Assembly (NCBI GenBank): GCA_949752795.1
Contig: CATKHW010000061.1
Coordinates: forward strand, 2,666,001-2,730,000
Length of the DNA: 64,000 bases
Direction: 5' to 3'
From: Hyperoodon ampullatus
Lineage: Eukaryota; Chordata; Mammalia; Artiodactyla; Ziphiidae
This document shows, in pieces, positions 52,611 to 64,000 of the stretch. How positions within the stretch are numbered: position 1 is the stretch's first letter; the number at the start of each line of letters is the position of its first letter. The position numbers and the translations under genes are program-made. The notes beneath the pieces are model-generated. The model worked only from the letters and a program-made list of their open reading frames with translations, was not told the DNA's origin and did not search any database.

Positions 52611-54349
52611 CTGGGAAATTCTTTACAATTCCTTCAGGGTCTCTGATGAAACCTAGAATGACCCTATCTACAATGACAGCTGGATGTGGCATAAGGAGGG
52701 ACACTTGGTCCTGAGAGGATTGGTGAGATTGGGTGAGCAAATGCAGACCCTTTAAAGCACAAATGCCTGGCACCCATTCCATGGGTCCCAACTCTCCAGG
52801 TTGAAGGGAATATTACTACAGCTATAACAAGTATGGGAAACCAAGAGAACAGACCCACTGTGAATACGAAAGGTTTCTAAAACTCAACAAATTGTCCCTT
52901 TCCTGGTGCTCCGGTTTGACTTTCCATCTGCTTTACTATCAATCTCCCAAATAGGAGAGACAGCCCCTTTAACCACCTGGTTCGCACAGGTTTCCAATTT
53001 GGCAGAGGAGGAAAGGGAAGAGGGAGAACCAATGAGACAGTAGCTGTAAGGCATTTGGACGGGCACATATCACTCTAACTTCCCGGCAGGAAGAAGAATT
53101 AACCAAAGTCTCAGCCACCCACCGGGAACCAGCATAGGTCCTGAACCAAAATTTTGGACTTGCAGTCAGCTCACCAAAAACGAGTTGAAAAATGGAGCTC
53201 AGGGGCACAGCTATTCACAAACTGGCAGAGTAATAAAGGACAACTATTGTCCAAAAATCTGTTAACGGAAGGCAACTAGGCAGACTTGAAAGCGAGGCAG
53301 AATAGCAGGAAACAGATTTCAAGAGGTACGTTGGAATCGCCTTTAAAGCACAGGAAGAGGGGCACAACTTCGACAATGATGCACTTGGCCAAAAAGGGCG
53401 TATGCGTTTTCTCCTGAATATATTCAGGAGAAAACACATACGCCCTTATTGGCCAAGCAAGCAATCGGGCAATGCAAATCTGCACTACAAAGAAGTATCA
53501 CTTCCCACCGGTCAAAAGGGACATCCACAAAATGTGTAAAAACCAGAAAGGCAAGACAGGCCCTGGAGAACAGGGAGCCTTGTTATGCTGATGGGCGGGA
53601 TGTAAATTGCCAACTGCCTCTCTGGAGGAGTGCATTGTGTTCCCTAAAACAAGTAAACAACAGAGCTACAGAGCCAAGGGCACTTCCAGTCTAGGGAATA
53701 TACCTTGGGAAAACTGAAAATCAATAAGACAGAGCCACCCCAAAATTTAGGGCTGCACTGCTTACAAGGACCTCAACTTGGGTACACCTTAAATATCCCA
53801 GGAAATATAAAAATGGTTCAAAAAATTGTGGTACTTACGTACGATGGAATATCCCACAGCCATGAAATCAATGTCATAAGACCAGTAGCAGCAAAATGGG
53901 TGGATTCAGGTACGATGATTCTAAGTGAAATAAGTCACACAGAAAAAGAAACTTATCATAAAATGTCACTTATGACGATCCTGTAAACATGGCCACACTT
54001 GAACTGAGTTAGGAAAGAGAACAGTGTCTCACATTTAGAAAACACTCTTATGCCTGCTTAAAGGGGAAGGAGAGGTGGGGTGATGCATAAAACCAGAGTT
54101 TGATATAAGCACAGGTACCGTTCCAAAAACCAACTATGGAATAGACAAGACCTACACCTTCCTCAGTGAAAGGGACTCAAAACTCCATATTTCCCGCAGA
54201 GGAATATATCTGACTAGTAAGAATCTTAAAACCTATGTATTGATATGCCTCCGTAAGGGAATCAAGTGTGTCTACACAGGAATAAACATGGCAGCGAGAA
54301 TCAGCTCAAACCCACTATAAAAAGGAATTTCAAAAACAAAACAAAAAAA
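52611..54349 (+). repeat. Satellite unit 31, class delta
   Basis: 1,739 bp. The palindrome at 53384-53457 has two right-arm changes, the class change (ACACATACG) and CCCTTATTGG; the left arm is unchanged. ORF2 end 53705-53986. The left half up to about 53300 matches unit 27 as well as units 19 and 24. Confidence 0.95.
53384..53457. repeat. Palindrome copy with the one-armed version of the unit 24 change
   Basis: The right arm has a53448 (CCCTTATTGG), but the mirror position a53393 is unchanged, giving an A/A mismatch. It is the apparent intermediate between the unit 19 palindrome (no change at this pair) and the unit 24 palindrome (both arms changed). Confidence 0.93.
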
Positions 54350-56088
54350 CTGGGAAATTCTTTACAATTCCTTCAGGGTCTCTGATGAAACCTGGAATGA
54401 CCCTATCTACAACGACAGCTGGATGTGGCATAAGGAGGGACACTTCGGACTGAGATGATTGGTGAGATTGGGTGAGCAAATGCAGACCCTTTAAATCACA
54501 AAAGCCTGGCACCCATTCCATGGGTCCCAACTCTCCAGGTTGAAGGGAATATTACTACAGCTATAACAAGTATGGGAAACCAAGAGAACAGACCCACTGT
54601 GAATACGAAAGGTTTCTAAAACTCAACAAATAGTCCCTCTCCTGGTGCTCCGGTTTCACTTTCCATTTGCTTTACTATCAATCTGCCAAATAGGAGAGAC
54701 AGCCCCTTTAACCACCTGGTTCGCACAGGTTTCCAATTTGGCAGAGGATGAAAGGGAAGAGGGAGAACCAATGAGAGAGTAGCCGTTAGGCATTTGGACG
54801 GGCACATATCACTCTAACTTCCCGGCAGGAAGAAGAATTAACCAAAGTCTCAGCCACCCTCCGGGAACCAGCATAGGTCCTGAACCAAAATTTTGGGCTT
54901 GCGGTCAGCTCACAAAAAACGAGTTGAAAATTGGAGCTCAGGGGCACATCTATTCACAAACTGGCAGAGTAATAAAGGACAACTCTTGTCCAAAAATCTG
55001 TTAAGGGAAGGCAACTAGGCAGACTTGAAAGCGAGGCAGAATAGCAGGAAACAGATTTCAAGAGGTACGTTGGAATCGCCTTTAAAGCACAGGAAGAGGG
55101 GCACAACTTCGACAATGATGCACTTGGCCAAAAAGGGCGTGTGGGTTTTCTCCTGAATATATTCAGGAGAAAACGCATACGCCCTTTTTGGCCAAGCAAG
55201 CAAGCGGGCAATGCAAATCTGCACTACAAAGAAGTATCACTTCCCACCGGTCAAAAGGGACATCCACAAAATGTGTAAAAACCAGAAAGGCAAGACAGGC
55301 CCTGGAGAACAGGGAGCCTTGTTATGCTGATGGGCGGGATGTATATTGCCAAGTGCCTCTCTGGAGGAGTGCATTGTGTTCCCTAAAACAAGTAAACAAC
55401 AGAGCTACAGAGCCAAGGGCACTTCCAGTCTAGGGAATATACCTTGGGAAAACTGAAAATCAATAAGACAGAGCCACCCCAAAATTTAGGGCTGCACTGC
55501 TTACAAGGACCTCAACTTGGGTACACCTTAAATATCCCAGGAAATATAAAAATGGTTCAAAAAATTGTGGTACTTACGTACGATGGAATATCCCTCAGCC
55601 ATGAAATCAATGTCATAAGACCAGTAGCAGCAAAATGGGTGGATTCAGGTACGATGATTCTAAGTGAAATAAGTCACACAGAAAAAGAATCTTATCATAA
55701 GATATCACTTATGAAGATCCTGTAAACATGGCTACACTTGAACTGAGTTAGGAAAGAGAAGAGTGTCTCACATTTAGAAAACACTCTTATGCCTGCTTAA
55801 GGGGGAAGGAGAGGTGGGGTGATGCATAAAACAAGAGTTTGATATAAGCACAGGTACCGTTCCAAAAACCAACTCTGGAATAGACAAGACCTACACCTTC
55901 TTCAGTCAAAGGGACTCAAAACCCCATATTTCCCACAGAGGAATATATCTGACTAGTAAGAATTTTATAACCTATGTATTGATATGTCTGTGTAAGGGAA
56001 TCAAGTGTGTCTAGACTGGCATAAACATGGCAGCGAGAATCAGCTCAAACCCACTATAAAAAGGAATTTCAAAAACAAAACAAAAAAA
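54350..56088 (+). repeat. Satellite unit 32, class epsilon
   Basis: 1,739 bp. Palindrome 55123-55196 with the epsilon left-arm changes. ORF2 end 55444-55725, with VQKIVV where other epsilon copies have VQEIVV. The 3' UTR matches unit 25. Confidence 0.95.
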
Positions 56089-57827
56089 CTGGGAAATTCT
56101 TTACAATTCCTTCAGGGTCTCTGATGAAACCTGGAATGACCCTATCTACAATGACAGCTGGATGTGGCATAAGGCTGGACACTTTTGCCTGAGAGGATTG
56201 GTGCGATTGGTTAAGCAAATGCAGACCCTTTAAAGCACAAATGCCTGGCACCGATTCCATAGGTCCCAACTCTCCAGGTTGAAGGGAATATTACTACAGC
56301 TATAACATGTATGGGAAACCTAGAGAACGGACACACTGTGAATACGAAAGGTTTCTAAAACTCAACGAATAGTCCTTCTCCTGGTGCTCCGGTTTGACTT
56401 TCCATCTGCTTTACTATCAATCTCCCAACTTGGAGAGACAGCCGCTTTAACCTCCTGGTTCGCACAGGTTTCCAATTTGGCAGAGGATGAAAGGTAAGAG
56501 GGAGAACCAATGAGAGAGTAGCTGTTAGGCATTTGGACGGGCACATATCACTCTAACTTCCCAGCAGGAAGAAGAATTAACCAAAGTCTCAGCACCCCAC
56601 CGGGAACCAGCATAGGTCCTGAACCAAAATTTTGGACTTGCGATCAGCTCACAAAAAACGAGTTGAAAAATGGAGCTCAAGGGCACAGCAATTCACAAAC
56701 TGGCAGAGTAATAAAGGACAACTATCGTCCAAAAATCTGTTAAGGGAAGGCAACGAGGCGGACTTGAAAGCGAGGCAGAATAGCAGGAAACAGATTTCAA
56801 GAGGTACGTTGGAATCGCCTTTAAAGCACAGGAAGAGGGGCACAACTTCGACAATGATGCACTTGGCCAAAAAGGGCGTATGCGTTTTCTCCTGATTATA
56901 TTCAGGAGAAAACGCATACGCCCTTTTTGGCCAAGCAAGCAAGCTGGCAATGCAAATCTGCACTAAAAAGAAGTATCACTTCCCACATGTCAAAAGGGAC
57001 ATCCACAAAATGTGTAAAAACCAGAAAGGCAAGACAGGCCCTGGAGAACAGGGAGCCTTGTTATCCTGATGGGCGGGATGTAAATTGCCAACTGCCTCTC
57101 TGGAGGAGTGCATTGTGTTCCCTAAAACAAGTAAACAACAGAGCTACAGAGCCAAGGGCACTTCCAGTCTAGGGAATATACCTTGGGAAAACTGAAAATC
57201 AATAAGACAGAGCCACCCCAAAATTTAGGGCTGCATTGCTTACAAGGACCTCAACTTGGGTACACCTTAAATATCCCAGGAAATATAAAAATGTTTCAAA
57301 AAATTGTGGTATTTACGTACAATGGAATATCCCTCAGCCATGAAATCAATGTCATAACAGCAGTAGCAGCAAAATGGGTGGATTCAGGTACGATGATTCT
57401 AAGTGAAATAAGTCACAGAGAAAAAGAAACTTATCATAAGATATCACTTATGAAGATCCTGTAAACATGGCTACACTTGAACTGAGTTAGGAAAGAGAAC
57501 AGAGACTAACATTTAGAAAACACTCTTATGCCTGCTTAAGGGGGAAGGAGAGGTTGGGAGATGCATAAAACCAGAGTTTGATATAAGCACAGGTACCGTT
57601 CCAAAAACCAACTATGGAATAGACAAGACCTACACCTTCCTCAGTGAAAGGGACTCAAAATCCCATATTTCCTGCAGAGGAATATATCTGACTAGTAAGA
57701 ATCATAAAACCTATGTATTGATATGTCTCCGTAAGGGAATCAAGTGTGTCTAGACCGGCATAAACATGGCAGCGAGAATCAGCTCAAACCCACTATAAAA
57801 ATGAATTTCAAAAACAAAACAAAAGAA
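56089..57827 (+). repeat. Satellite unit 33, zeta left half
   Basis: 1,739 bp. The palindrome at 56862-56935 has one central mismatch (CCTGATTATATTCAGG). ORF2 end 57183-57464 with private changes (MFQKIVVFTYNG). From here on the units have no near-identical partner in the window. Confidence 0.94.
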
Positions 57828-59568
57828 CTGGGAATTTCTTTACAATTCCTTCAGGGTCTCTGATGAAACCTGGAATGACCATCTCTACAATGACAGCTGG
57901 ATGTGGCATAAGGCTGGACACTTGGGACTGAGAGGATTGATGAGATTGGGTGAGCAAATGCAGACCCTTTAAAGCACAAATGTCTGGCACCAATTCCATG
58001 GGCCCCAACTCTCCAGGTTGAAGGGAATATTACTACAGCTATAACATGTACGGGAAACCTAGAGAACAGACACACTGTGAATACGAAAGGTTTTTAAAAC
58101 TCAACGAATAGTCCCTCTCCTGGTGCTCCGGTTTGACTTTCCATCTGCTTTAGTATCAAACTCCCAACTTGGAGAGACAGCCCCTTTAACCTCCTGGTTC
58201 GCACAGGTTGCCAATTTGTAAGAGGATGAAAGGGAAGAGGGAGAACCAATGAGAGAGTAGCTGTTAGGCATTTGGACGGGCACATATCACTCTAATTTCC
58301 CGGCACGAAGAAGAATTAACCAAAGTCTCAGCCACCTACTGGGTACCAGCATAGGTCCTGAACCAAAATTTTGGACATGCGGTCAGCTCACAAAAAACGA
58401 GTTGAAAAATGGAGCTCAAGGGCACAGTAATTCACAAACTGGCAGAGTAATAAAGGACAACTATCGTCCAAAAATCTGTTGAGGGAAGGCAACGAGGTGG
58501 ACTTGAAAGCGAGGCAGAATAGCAGGAAACAGATTTGACGAGGTACGTTGGAATGGCCTTTAAAACACAGGAAGAGGGGCACAACTTCGACAATGATGCA
58601 CTTGGCCAAAAAGGGCGTATGCGTTTTCTCCTGACTATATTCAGGAGAAAACGCATACGCCCTTTTTGGCCAAGCAAGCAAGCGGTCAATGCAAATCTGC
58701 ACTACAGAGAAGTATCACTTCCCACCGGTCAAAAGGGACATCCACAAAATGTGTAAAAACCAGAAAGGCAAGACAGGCCCTGGAGAACAGGGAGCTTTTT
58801 TATGCTGATAGGCGGGATGTAAATTGCCAACTGCCTCTCTGGAGGAGTGCATTGTGTTCCCTAAAACAAATAAACAACAGAGCTACAGAGCCAAGGGCAC
58901 TTCCAGTCTAGGGAATATACCTTGGGAAAACTGAAAATCGATAAGACAGAGCCACCCCAAAATTTAGGGCTGCACTGCTTACAAGGACCTCAACTTGGGT
59001 ACACCTTAAATATCCCAGGAAATATAAAAATGGTTCAAAAAATTGTGGTACTTATGTACGATGGAATATCCCTCAGCCATGAAATCAATGTCATAAGACC
59101 AGTAGCAGCAAAATGGGTGGATTCACGTACGATGATTCTAAGTGAAATAAGTCACACAGAAAAAGAAACTTATCATAAGATATCACTTATGAAGATCCTG
59201 TAAACATGGCTACACTTGAACTGAGTTAGGAAAGAGAACAGTGTCTCACATTTAGAAAACACTCTTATGCCTGCTTAAGGGGGAAGGAGAGGTGGGGTGA
59301 TGCATAAAACCAGAGTTTGATATAAGCACAGGTACCGTTCCAAAAACCAACTATGGAATAGACAAGACCTACACCTTCCTCAGTGAAAGGGACTCAAAAC
59401 CCCATATTTCCCGCAGAGGAATATATCTGACTAGTAAGAATCTTAAAACCTATGTATTGATATGTCTCCGTAAGGGAATCAAGTGTGTCTAGACTGGCAT
59501 AAACATGGCAGCGAGAATCAGCTCAAACCCACTATAAAAAGGAATTTCGGAAAAAAAAAACTAAAAAA
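57828..59568 (+). repeat. Satellite unit 34
   Basis: 1,741 bp, the longest unit; the extra bases are in the tail (GGAAAAAAAAAACTAAAAAAC). The palindrome at 58601-58674 has one central mismatch (CCTGACTATATTCAGG). ORF2 end 58922-59203 is open. Confidence 0.94.
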
Positions 59569-61306
59569 CTGGGATATTCTTTACAATTCCTTCAGGGTCT
59601 CTGATGAAAGCTGGAATGACCCTATGTACAACGACAGCTGGATGTGGCATAAGGCTGGACACTTGGGACTGAGAGGATTGGTGAGATTGGGTGAGCAAAT
59701 GCAGACCCTTTAAAGCACAAATGCCTGGCACCCATTCCATGGGTCCCAACTCTGCAGGTTAAAGGGAATATTACTACAGCTATAACATGTACGGGAAACC
59801 TAGAGAACGGACACACTGTGAATACGAAAGGATTCTAAAACTCAACGAAATGTCCCTCTCCTGGTGCTCTGGTTTGACTTTCCATCTGCTTTACTATCAA
59901 CCTCCCAACTTGGAGAGACAGCCCCTTTAACCTCCTGGTTCGCACAGGTTTCCAATTTGGCAGAGGATGAAAGGGAAGAGGGAGAACCAATGAGAGAGTA
60001 GCTGTTAGGCATTTGGATGGGCACATATCACTCTAACTTCCCGGCAGGAAGAAAAATTAACCAAAGTCTCAGCCCCCCACCGGGAACCAGCATAGGTCCT
60101 GAACCAAAATTTTGGACTTGCGGTCAGCTCACAAAAAACGAGTTGAAAAATGGAGCTCAGGGGCACAGCAATTCACAAATTGGCCGAGTTATAAAGGACA
60201 ACTATCATCGAAAAATCTGTTGAGGGAAGGCAACTTGGCGGACTTGAAAGCGAGGCCGAATAGCAGGAAACAGATTTCAAGAGGTACGTTGGAATCGCCT
60301 TTAAAGCACAGGAAGAGGGGCACAACTTCGACAATGATGCACTTGGCCAAAAAGGGCGTATGCGTTTTCTCCTGAATATATTTAGGAGAAAACGCATACG
60401 CTCTTTTTGGCCAAGCAAGCAAGCGGGCAACGCAAATCTGCATTACAAAGAAGTATCACTTCCGACCATTCAAAAGGGACATCCACAAAATGTGTAAAAT
60501 CCAAAAGGCAAGATAGGCCCTGGACAACAGGGAGCTTGTTATGCTGATGGGCGGGATGTAAATTGCCAACTGCCTCTCTGGAGGAGTTCATTGTGTTCCC
60601 TAAAACAGGTAAACAACAGAGCTGCAGAGCCAAGGGCACTTCCAGTGTAGGGAATATACTTTGGGAAAACTGAAAATCAATAAGACACTGCCACCCCAAT
60701 ATTTAGGGCTGCACTGCTTACAAGAACCTCAACTTGGGTACACCATAAATATCCCAGGAAAGATAAAAATGGTTCAAAAAATTGTGGTACTTACATACGA
60801 TGGAATATCCCTAAGCCATACAATCAATGTCACAAGACCAGTAGCAGCAAAATGAGTGGATTGAGGTACGATGATTCTAAGTGAAATAAGTCACACAGAA
60901 AAAGAATCTTATCATAAGATATCACTTATGAAGATCCTGTAATCATGGCTACACTTGAACTGAGTTAGGAAAGAGAACACAGTCTCACATTTGGAAAACA
61001 CTCTTATGCCTGCTTAGGGGGAAGGAGAGGTGGGGTGATGCATAAAACCAGAGTTTGATATAAGCACAGGTACCGTTCCAAAAACCAACTAAGGAATAGA
61101 CAAGACCTATACTATCCTCAGAGAAAGGGACTCAAAACCCCATATTTCCCACAGAGGAATACATCTGAGTAGTAAGAATCTTAAAACCTATGTATTGATA
61201 TGTCTCCGTAAGGGAATCAAGTGTGTATAGACTGGCATAAACATGGCAGCGAGAATCAGCTCAAACACACTATGAAAAGGAATTACAAAAACAAAAGAAA
61301 ACAAAA
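59569..61306 (+). repeat. Satellite unit 35
   Basis: 1,738 bp. The palindrome at 60342-60415 has two right-arm mismatches (TTTAGG and CGCTCTTT). The ORF2 end (60661-60855) stops at a TGA created in AAAATGAGTGG, a change shared with unit 36. Several single-base deletions lie between 60490 and 60535. Confidence 0.94.
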
Positions 61307-63046
61307 GTGGAAATTCTTCACAATTCCTTCAAGGTCTCTGATGAAACCTGGAATGTCCCTATCTACAGTGACAGCTGGATGTGGCATAAGGCTGGACACC
61401 TGGGAATGAGAAGATTGGTGACATTGGGTGAGCAAATGCAGACCCTTTAAAGCAAAAATGCGTGGCACCCATTCCATGGGTCCCAATTCTCCAGGTTGAA
61501 GGGAATATTACTACAGCTATAACATGTACGGGAAACCTAGAGAATGGACACACTGTGAATATGAAAGGTTTCTAAAACTCAACGAATAGCTCCTCTCCTG
61601 GTGCTTCCGTTTGACTCTCCAACTGCTTTACTATCAATCTCCCAACTTGGAGAGACAGCCCCTTTAACCTCCTGGTTCACACAGGATGCCAGTTTGGCAG
61701 AGGATGAAAGTGAAGACGGAGAACCAATGAGAGAGTAGCTGTTAGGCATTTGGACGGGCACATGTCACTCTAATTTCCCAGCAGGAAGAAGAATTAACCA
61801 AATTCTCAGCCCTCCATCAGGAACCAGTATAGGCCCTGAACCAAAATTTTGTACTTGCGTTCAGGTCACAAAAAACGAGTAGAATTATGGAGCTCAGGGG
61901 CACAGCAATTCACAAACTGGCAGAGTAATAAAGGACAACTATCGTCCAAAAATCTGTTGAGGGAAGGCAACGAGGCAGACATGAAAGCGAGGCAGTATAG
62001 CAGGAAACAGATTTCAAGAGGTACATTGGAATCGCGTTTAAAGCACAGGAAGAGGGGCAAAATTTCGAAAATGATGCACTTGGCCAAAAAGAGCATATGC
62101 GTTTTCTCATGAATATATTCAGGAGAAAACTCATATGCCTTTTTGGCCAAGCAATCAGGCGGGCAATGCAAATTTGCACTACAAAGAAGTATCACTTCCC
62201 ACAGGTCTAAAAGGGACATCCACAAAATATGTAAAAACCAGAAAGGCAAGACAGGCCCTGGAGAACAGGGTGTCTTGTTATTCAGATGGGCGGGATGTAA
62301 ATTGTCATCTGCATCTCTGGAGGAGTGCATTGTGTTCCCTAAAACAAGTAAACAACTGAGCTACAGAGCCAAGGGCACTTCCAGTCTAGGGAATATACCT
62401 TAGGAAAACTGAAAATCAATAAGACAGAGTCACCCCAAAATTTAGGGCTGCACTGCTTACAAGAACCTCAACTTGGGTACACCTTAAATATTCCAGGAAA
62501 TATGAAAATGGTTCAAAAAATTATGGTACTAATGTACGATGGAATATCCCTCAGCCATGAAGTCAATGTCATAAGACCAGTAGCAGCAAAATGAGTATAT
62601 TCAGGTATGATGATTCTAAGTGATATAAGTCACACAGAAAAAGAAACTTATCATAAGATATCACTTATGAAGATCCTGTAAACATGGATACACCTGAACT
62701 GAGTTAGGAAAGAGAACAGGGTCTCACATTTAGAAAGCACTCTTATGCCTGCTTAAGGGGGAAGGAGAGGTGGGGTGATGCATAAAACCGGAGTTTGATA
62801 TAAGCACTGGTACTGTTCCAAAAACCAACTATGGAATAGACAAGACCTACACCTTCCTCAGTGAAAGGGACTCAAAACCCCATATTTCCCGCAGAGGAAT
62901 ATATCTGACTAGTAAGAATCTTAAAACCTATGTATTGATATGTCTCCGTAAGGGAATCAAGTGTGTCTAAACTTGCATAAACATGGCAGCGAGAAACAGC
63001 TCAAACCCACTATGAAAAGGAATTTCAAAAACAAAACAAAACAAAA
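61307..63046 (+). repeat. Satellite unit 36, decayed
   Basis: 1,740 bp. The palindrome (62079-62151) lost one base and has changes in both arms, including CG to CA in the left and CG to TG in the right at mirror positions. A one-base insertion near 62208 shifts the frame, so 62143-62403 enters the true ORF2 register. TGA at 62592-62594 cuts the ORF2 end. Confidence 0.93.
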
Positions 63047-64000
63047 GTGGAAATTCTTCACAATTCCTTCAGTGTCTCTGATGAAACCTGAACTGACACT
63101 ATCTACAACGACAGCTGGATGTGGCATAAGGCTGGACACTTGGGACTGAGAGGATTGGTGAGATTCAGTGAGCAAATGCAGACCCTTTAAAGCAATAATG
63201 AATGGCACGCATTCCATGGGTCCCAACTCTCCAGCTTGAATTGAATATTAATACAGATATAACATGTAAGGGAAAAATAGAGAATGGACACACTGTGAAT
63301 ATGAAAGGTTTCTAAAACTCAACGAAGAGTCCCTCTCCTGGTGCTCCGGTTTGTTTTTCCAAGTGGTTTTCTATCAATCTCCCAACTTGGAGAGACAGCT
63401 CCTTTAAACTCCTGGTTCTCACAGGTTGCCAATTTGGCAGAGGATGAAAGGGAAAAGGGAGAACCAATGAGAGAGTAGCTCTTAGGCATTTTGACGGGCA
63501 CATGTCACTGTAATTTCCCAGCAGGAAGAAGAATTAACCAAGCTCTCAGCCACCCATCGGGAACCAGTATAGGTCCTGAACCAAAATTTTGGACTTTTGG
63601 TCAACTCACAAAAAACAAGTTGAAAAATGGAACTCAGGGGCACAGCAATTCACAAACTGGCAGAGTAGTAAAGGACAAATATTGTCCAAAAATCTGTTAA
63701 GGGAAGGCAACGAGGTGGACTTGAAAGCTAGGCAGAATAGCAAGAAACAGATTTCAAGAGGTACGTTGGAATTGCCTTTAAAGCACAGGATGAGGGGCAC
63801 AACTTCAACAATGGTACACTTGGGCAAAAACGGCATATGCGTTTTCTCCTGAATATATTCAGGAGAAAACGCATACGCCCTTTTTGGCCAAGCAAGCAAG
63901 CGTGAAATGCAAATCTGCACTACAAAGAAGTATAACTTCTAACCTGTCAAACGGGCATCGACAAACTGTGTAAAATCCAGAAAGGCAAGACAGGCCCTGG
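63047..64000 (+). repeat. Partial satellite unit 37, decayed
   Basis: The first 954 bp of a unit. The palindrome at 63819-63892 has a consensus right arm but three left-arm changes (CTTGGGCAAAAACGGCATATG). It starts with the GTGGAAATTCTTCAC variant shared only with unit 36. Cut off by the window end before the ORF2 terminus. Confidence 0.92.

Larger units (their letters stand above)
26250..55800 (+). repeat. Twelve-unit higher-order offset, ~20,865 bp
   Basis: The series alpha, beta, gamma, delta, epsilon in units 16-20 (about 26250-34900) recurs in the same order in units 28-32 (about 47116-55800) at an offset of 20,865-20,866 bp. Units 21-27 between them hold the two-unit duplication and a second delta-epsilon-zeta series. 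A basic six-unit order alpha-beta-gamma-delta-epsilon-zeta is most complete in units 28-33. Confidence 0.82.
1..64000 (+). repeat. L1-derived satellite array, ~1,738-bp unit
   Basis: The same unit recurs across the whole window at a spacing of 1,731-1,741 bp, always in one orientation, with no inserted foreign sequence and no inverted block. I tracked it with three landmarks found in every unit: the A-rich tail, the 74-bp palindrome and the ORF2 end. There are 36 whole units plus two partial ones. The right two thirds of the unit resembles the ORF2 3' end and 3' UTR of mammalian L1 and finishes in an A-rich tract. Length and composition fit my recollection of the common cetacean satellite outside dolphins and their relatives. 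The satellite call is nearly certain, the L1 origin strong, the cetacean assignment probable. No stretch is left unexplained by the repeat. Confidence 0.96.

Noticed and set aside
1..64000. CRISPR array
   Set aside because: Repeats are ~1.7 kb and contiguous, with no short direct repeats and unique spacers.
1..64000. CENP-B box
   Set aside because: I scanned TTCG and CGAA contexts in the reference unit and found none matching the spaced TTCG-A-CGGG pattern. A proper motif scan of all units would be decisive.
1..64000. Endogenous retrovirus or LTR origin of the left part
   Set aside because: No LTR ends, primer-binding site or retroviral motif seen.
1..64000. tRNA, rRNA or other structured RNA genes, or SINE insertions
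   Set aside because: No cloverleaf, A/B box arrangement or foreign block; unit lengths vary by only 10 bp, leaving no room for an insertion.

Overview
The window is one uninterrupted head-to-tail satellite DNA array. It holds no functional genes, no RNA genes and no interspersed elements. A unit of about 1,738 bp (1,731-1,741 bp in the copies measured) repeats 36 full times in one orientation, with a partial unit at each end (1-462 and 63047-64000). I placed unit boundaries at the end of a short A-rich tract that closes every unit.

The unit is built from the 3' end of a LINE-1 (L1) retrotransposon. Reading the + strand, a unit contains: (1) about 540 bp of weakly recognisable sequence, possibly more diverged L1 ORF2; (2) an ORF2 C-terminal remnant; (3) a 74-bp palindrome without spacer, sitting inside ORF2; (4) the rest of the ORF2 C-terminus, ending at a stop codon in the position expected for L1; (5) about 340 bp of 3' UTR; (6) an A-rich tail. 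The 3' UTR resembles the L1 type of cetartiodactyls. From memory, the common cetacean satellite is L1-derived, with a unit near 1.75 kb in most whales and near 1.58 kb in dolphins and their close relatives. I therefore read this as cetacean pericentromeric or other heterochromatic satellite, more likely from a baleen, sperm or beaked whale than a dolphin. The species call is inference.

Layout. 1 to about 9.4 kb: a very homogeneous two-unit (3,475-bp) higher-order repeat. 9.15-14.4 kb: the same two classes out of register, with two chimeric units. 14.4-22.3 kb: more individual units of two classes. 22.3-31.5 kb: a three-unit (5,216-bp) duplication. 34.3-41.2 kb: a second two-unit (3,478-bp) duplication. 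26.2-34.9 kb reappears at 47.1-55.8 kb, exactly 12 units away, and 40.4-44.1 kb reappears seven units away at 52.6-56.3 kb. 57.8-64 kb: single, more decayed units with damaged palindromes, possibly nearing an array edge.

The most interesting element is the palindrome. It is present in all 37 copies seen (36 full units plus the last partial one) and perfect in 16. One copy (41214-41287) carries a matched substitution in both arms that a related copy (53384-53457) carries in one arm only. This suggests arm-to-arm copying in addition to ordinary unequal exchange between units.
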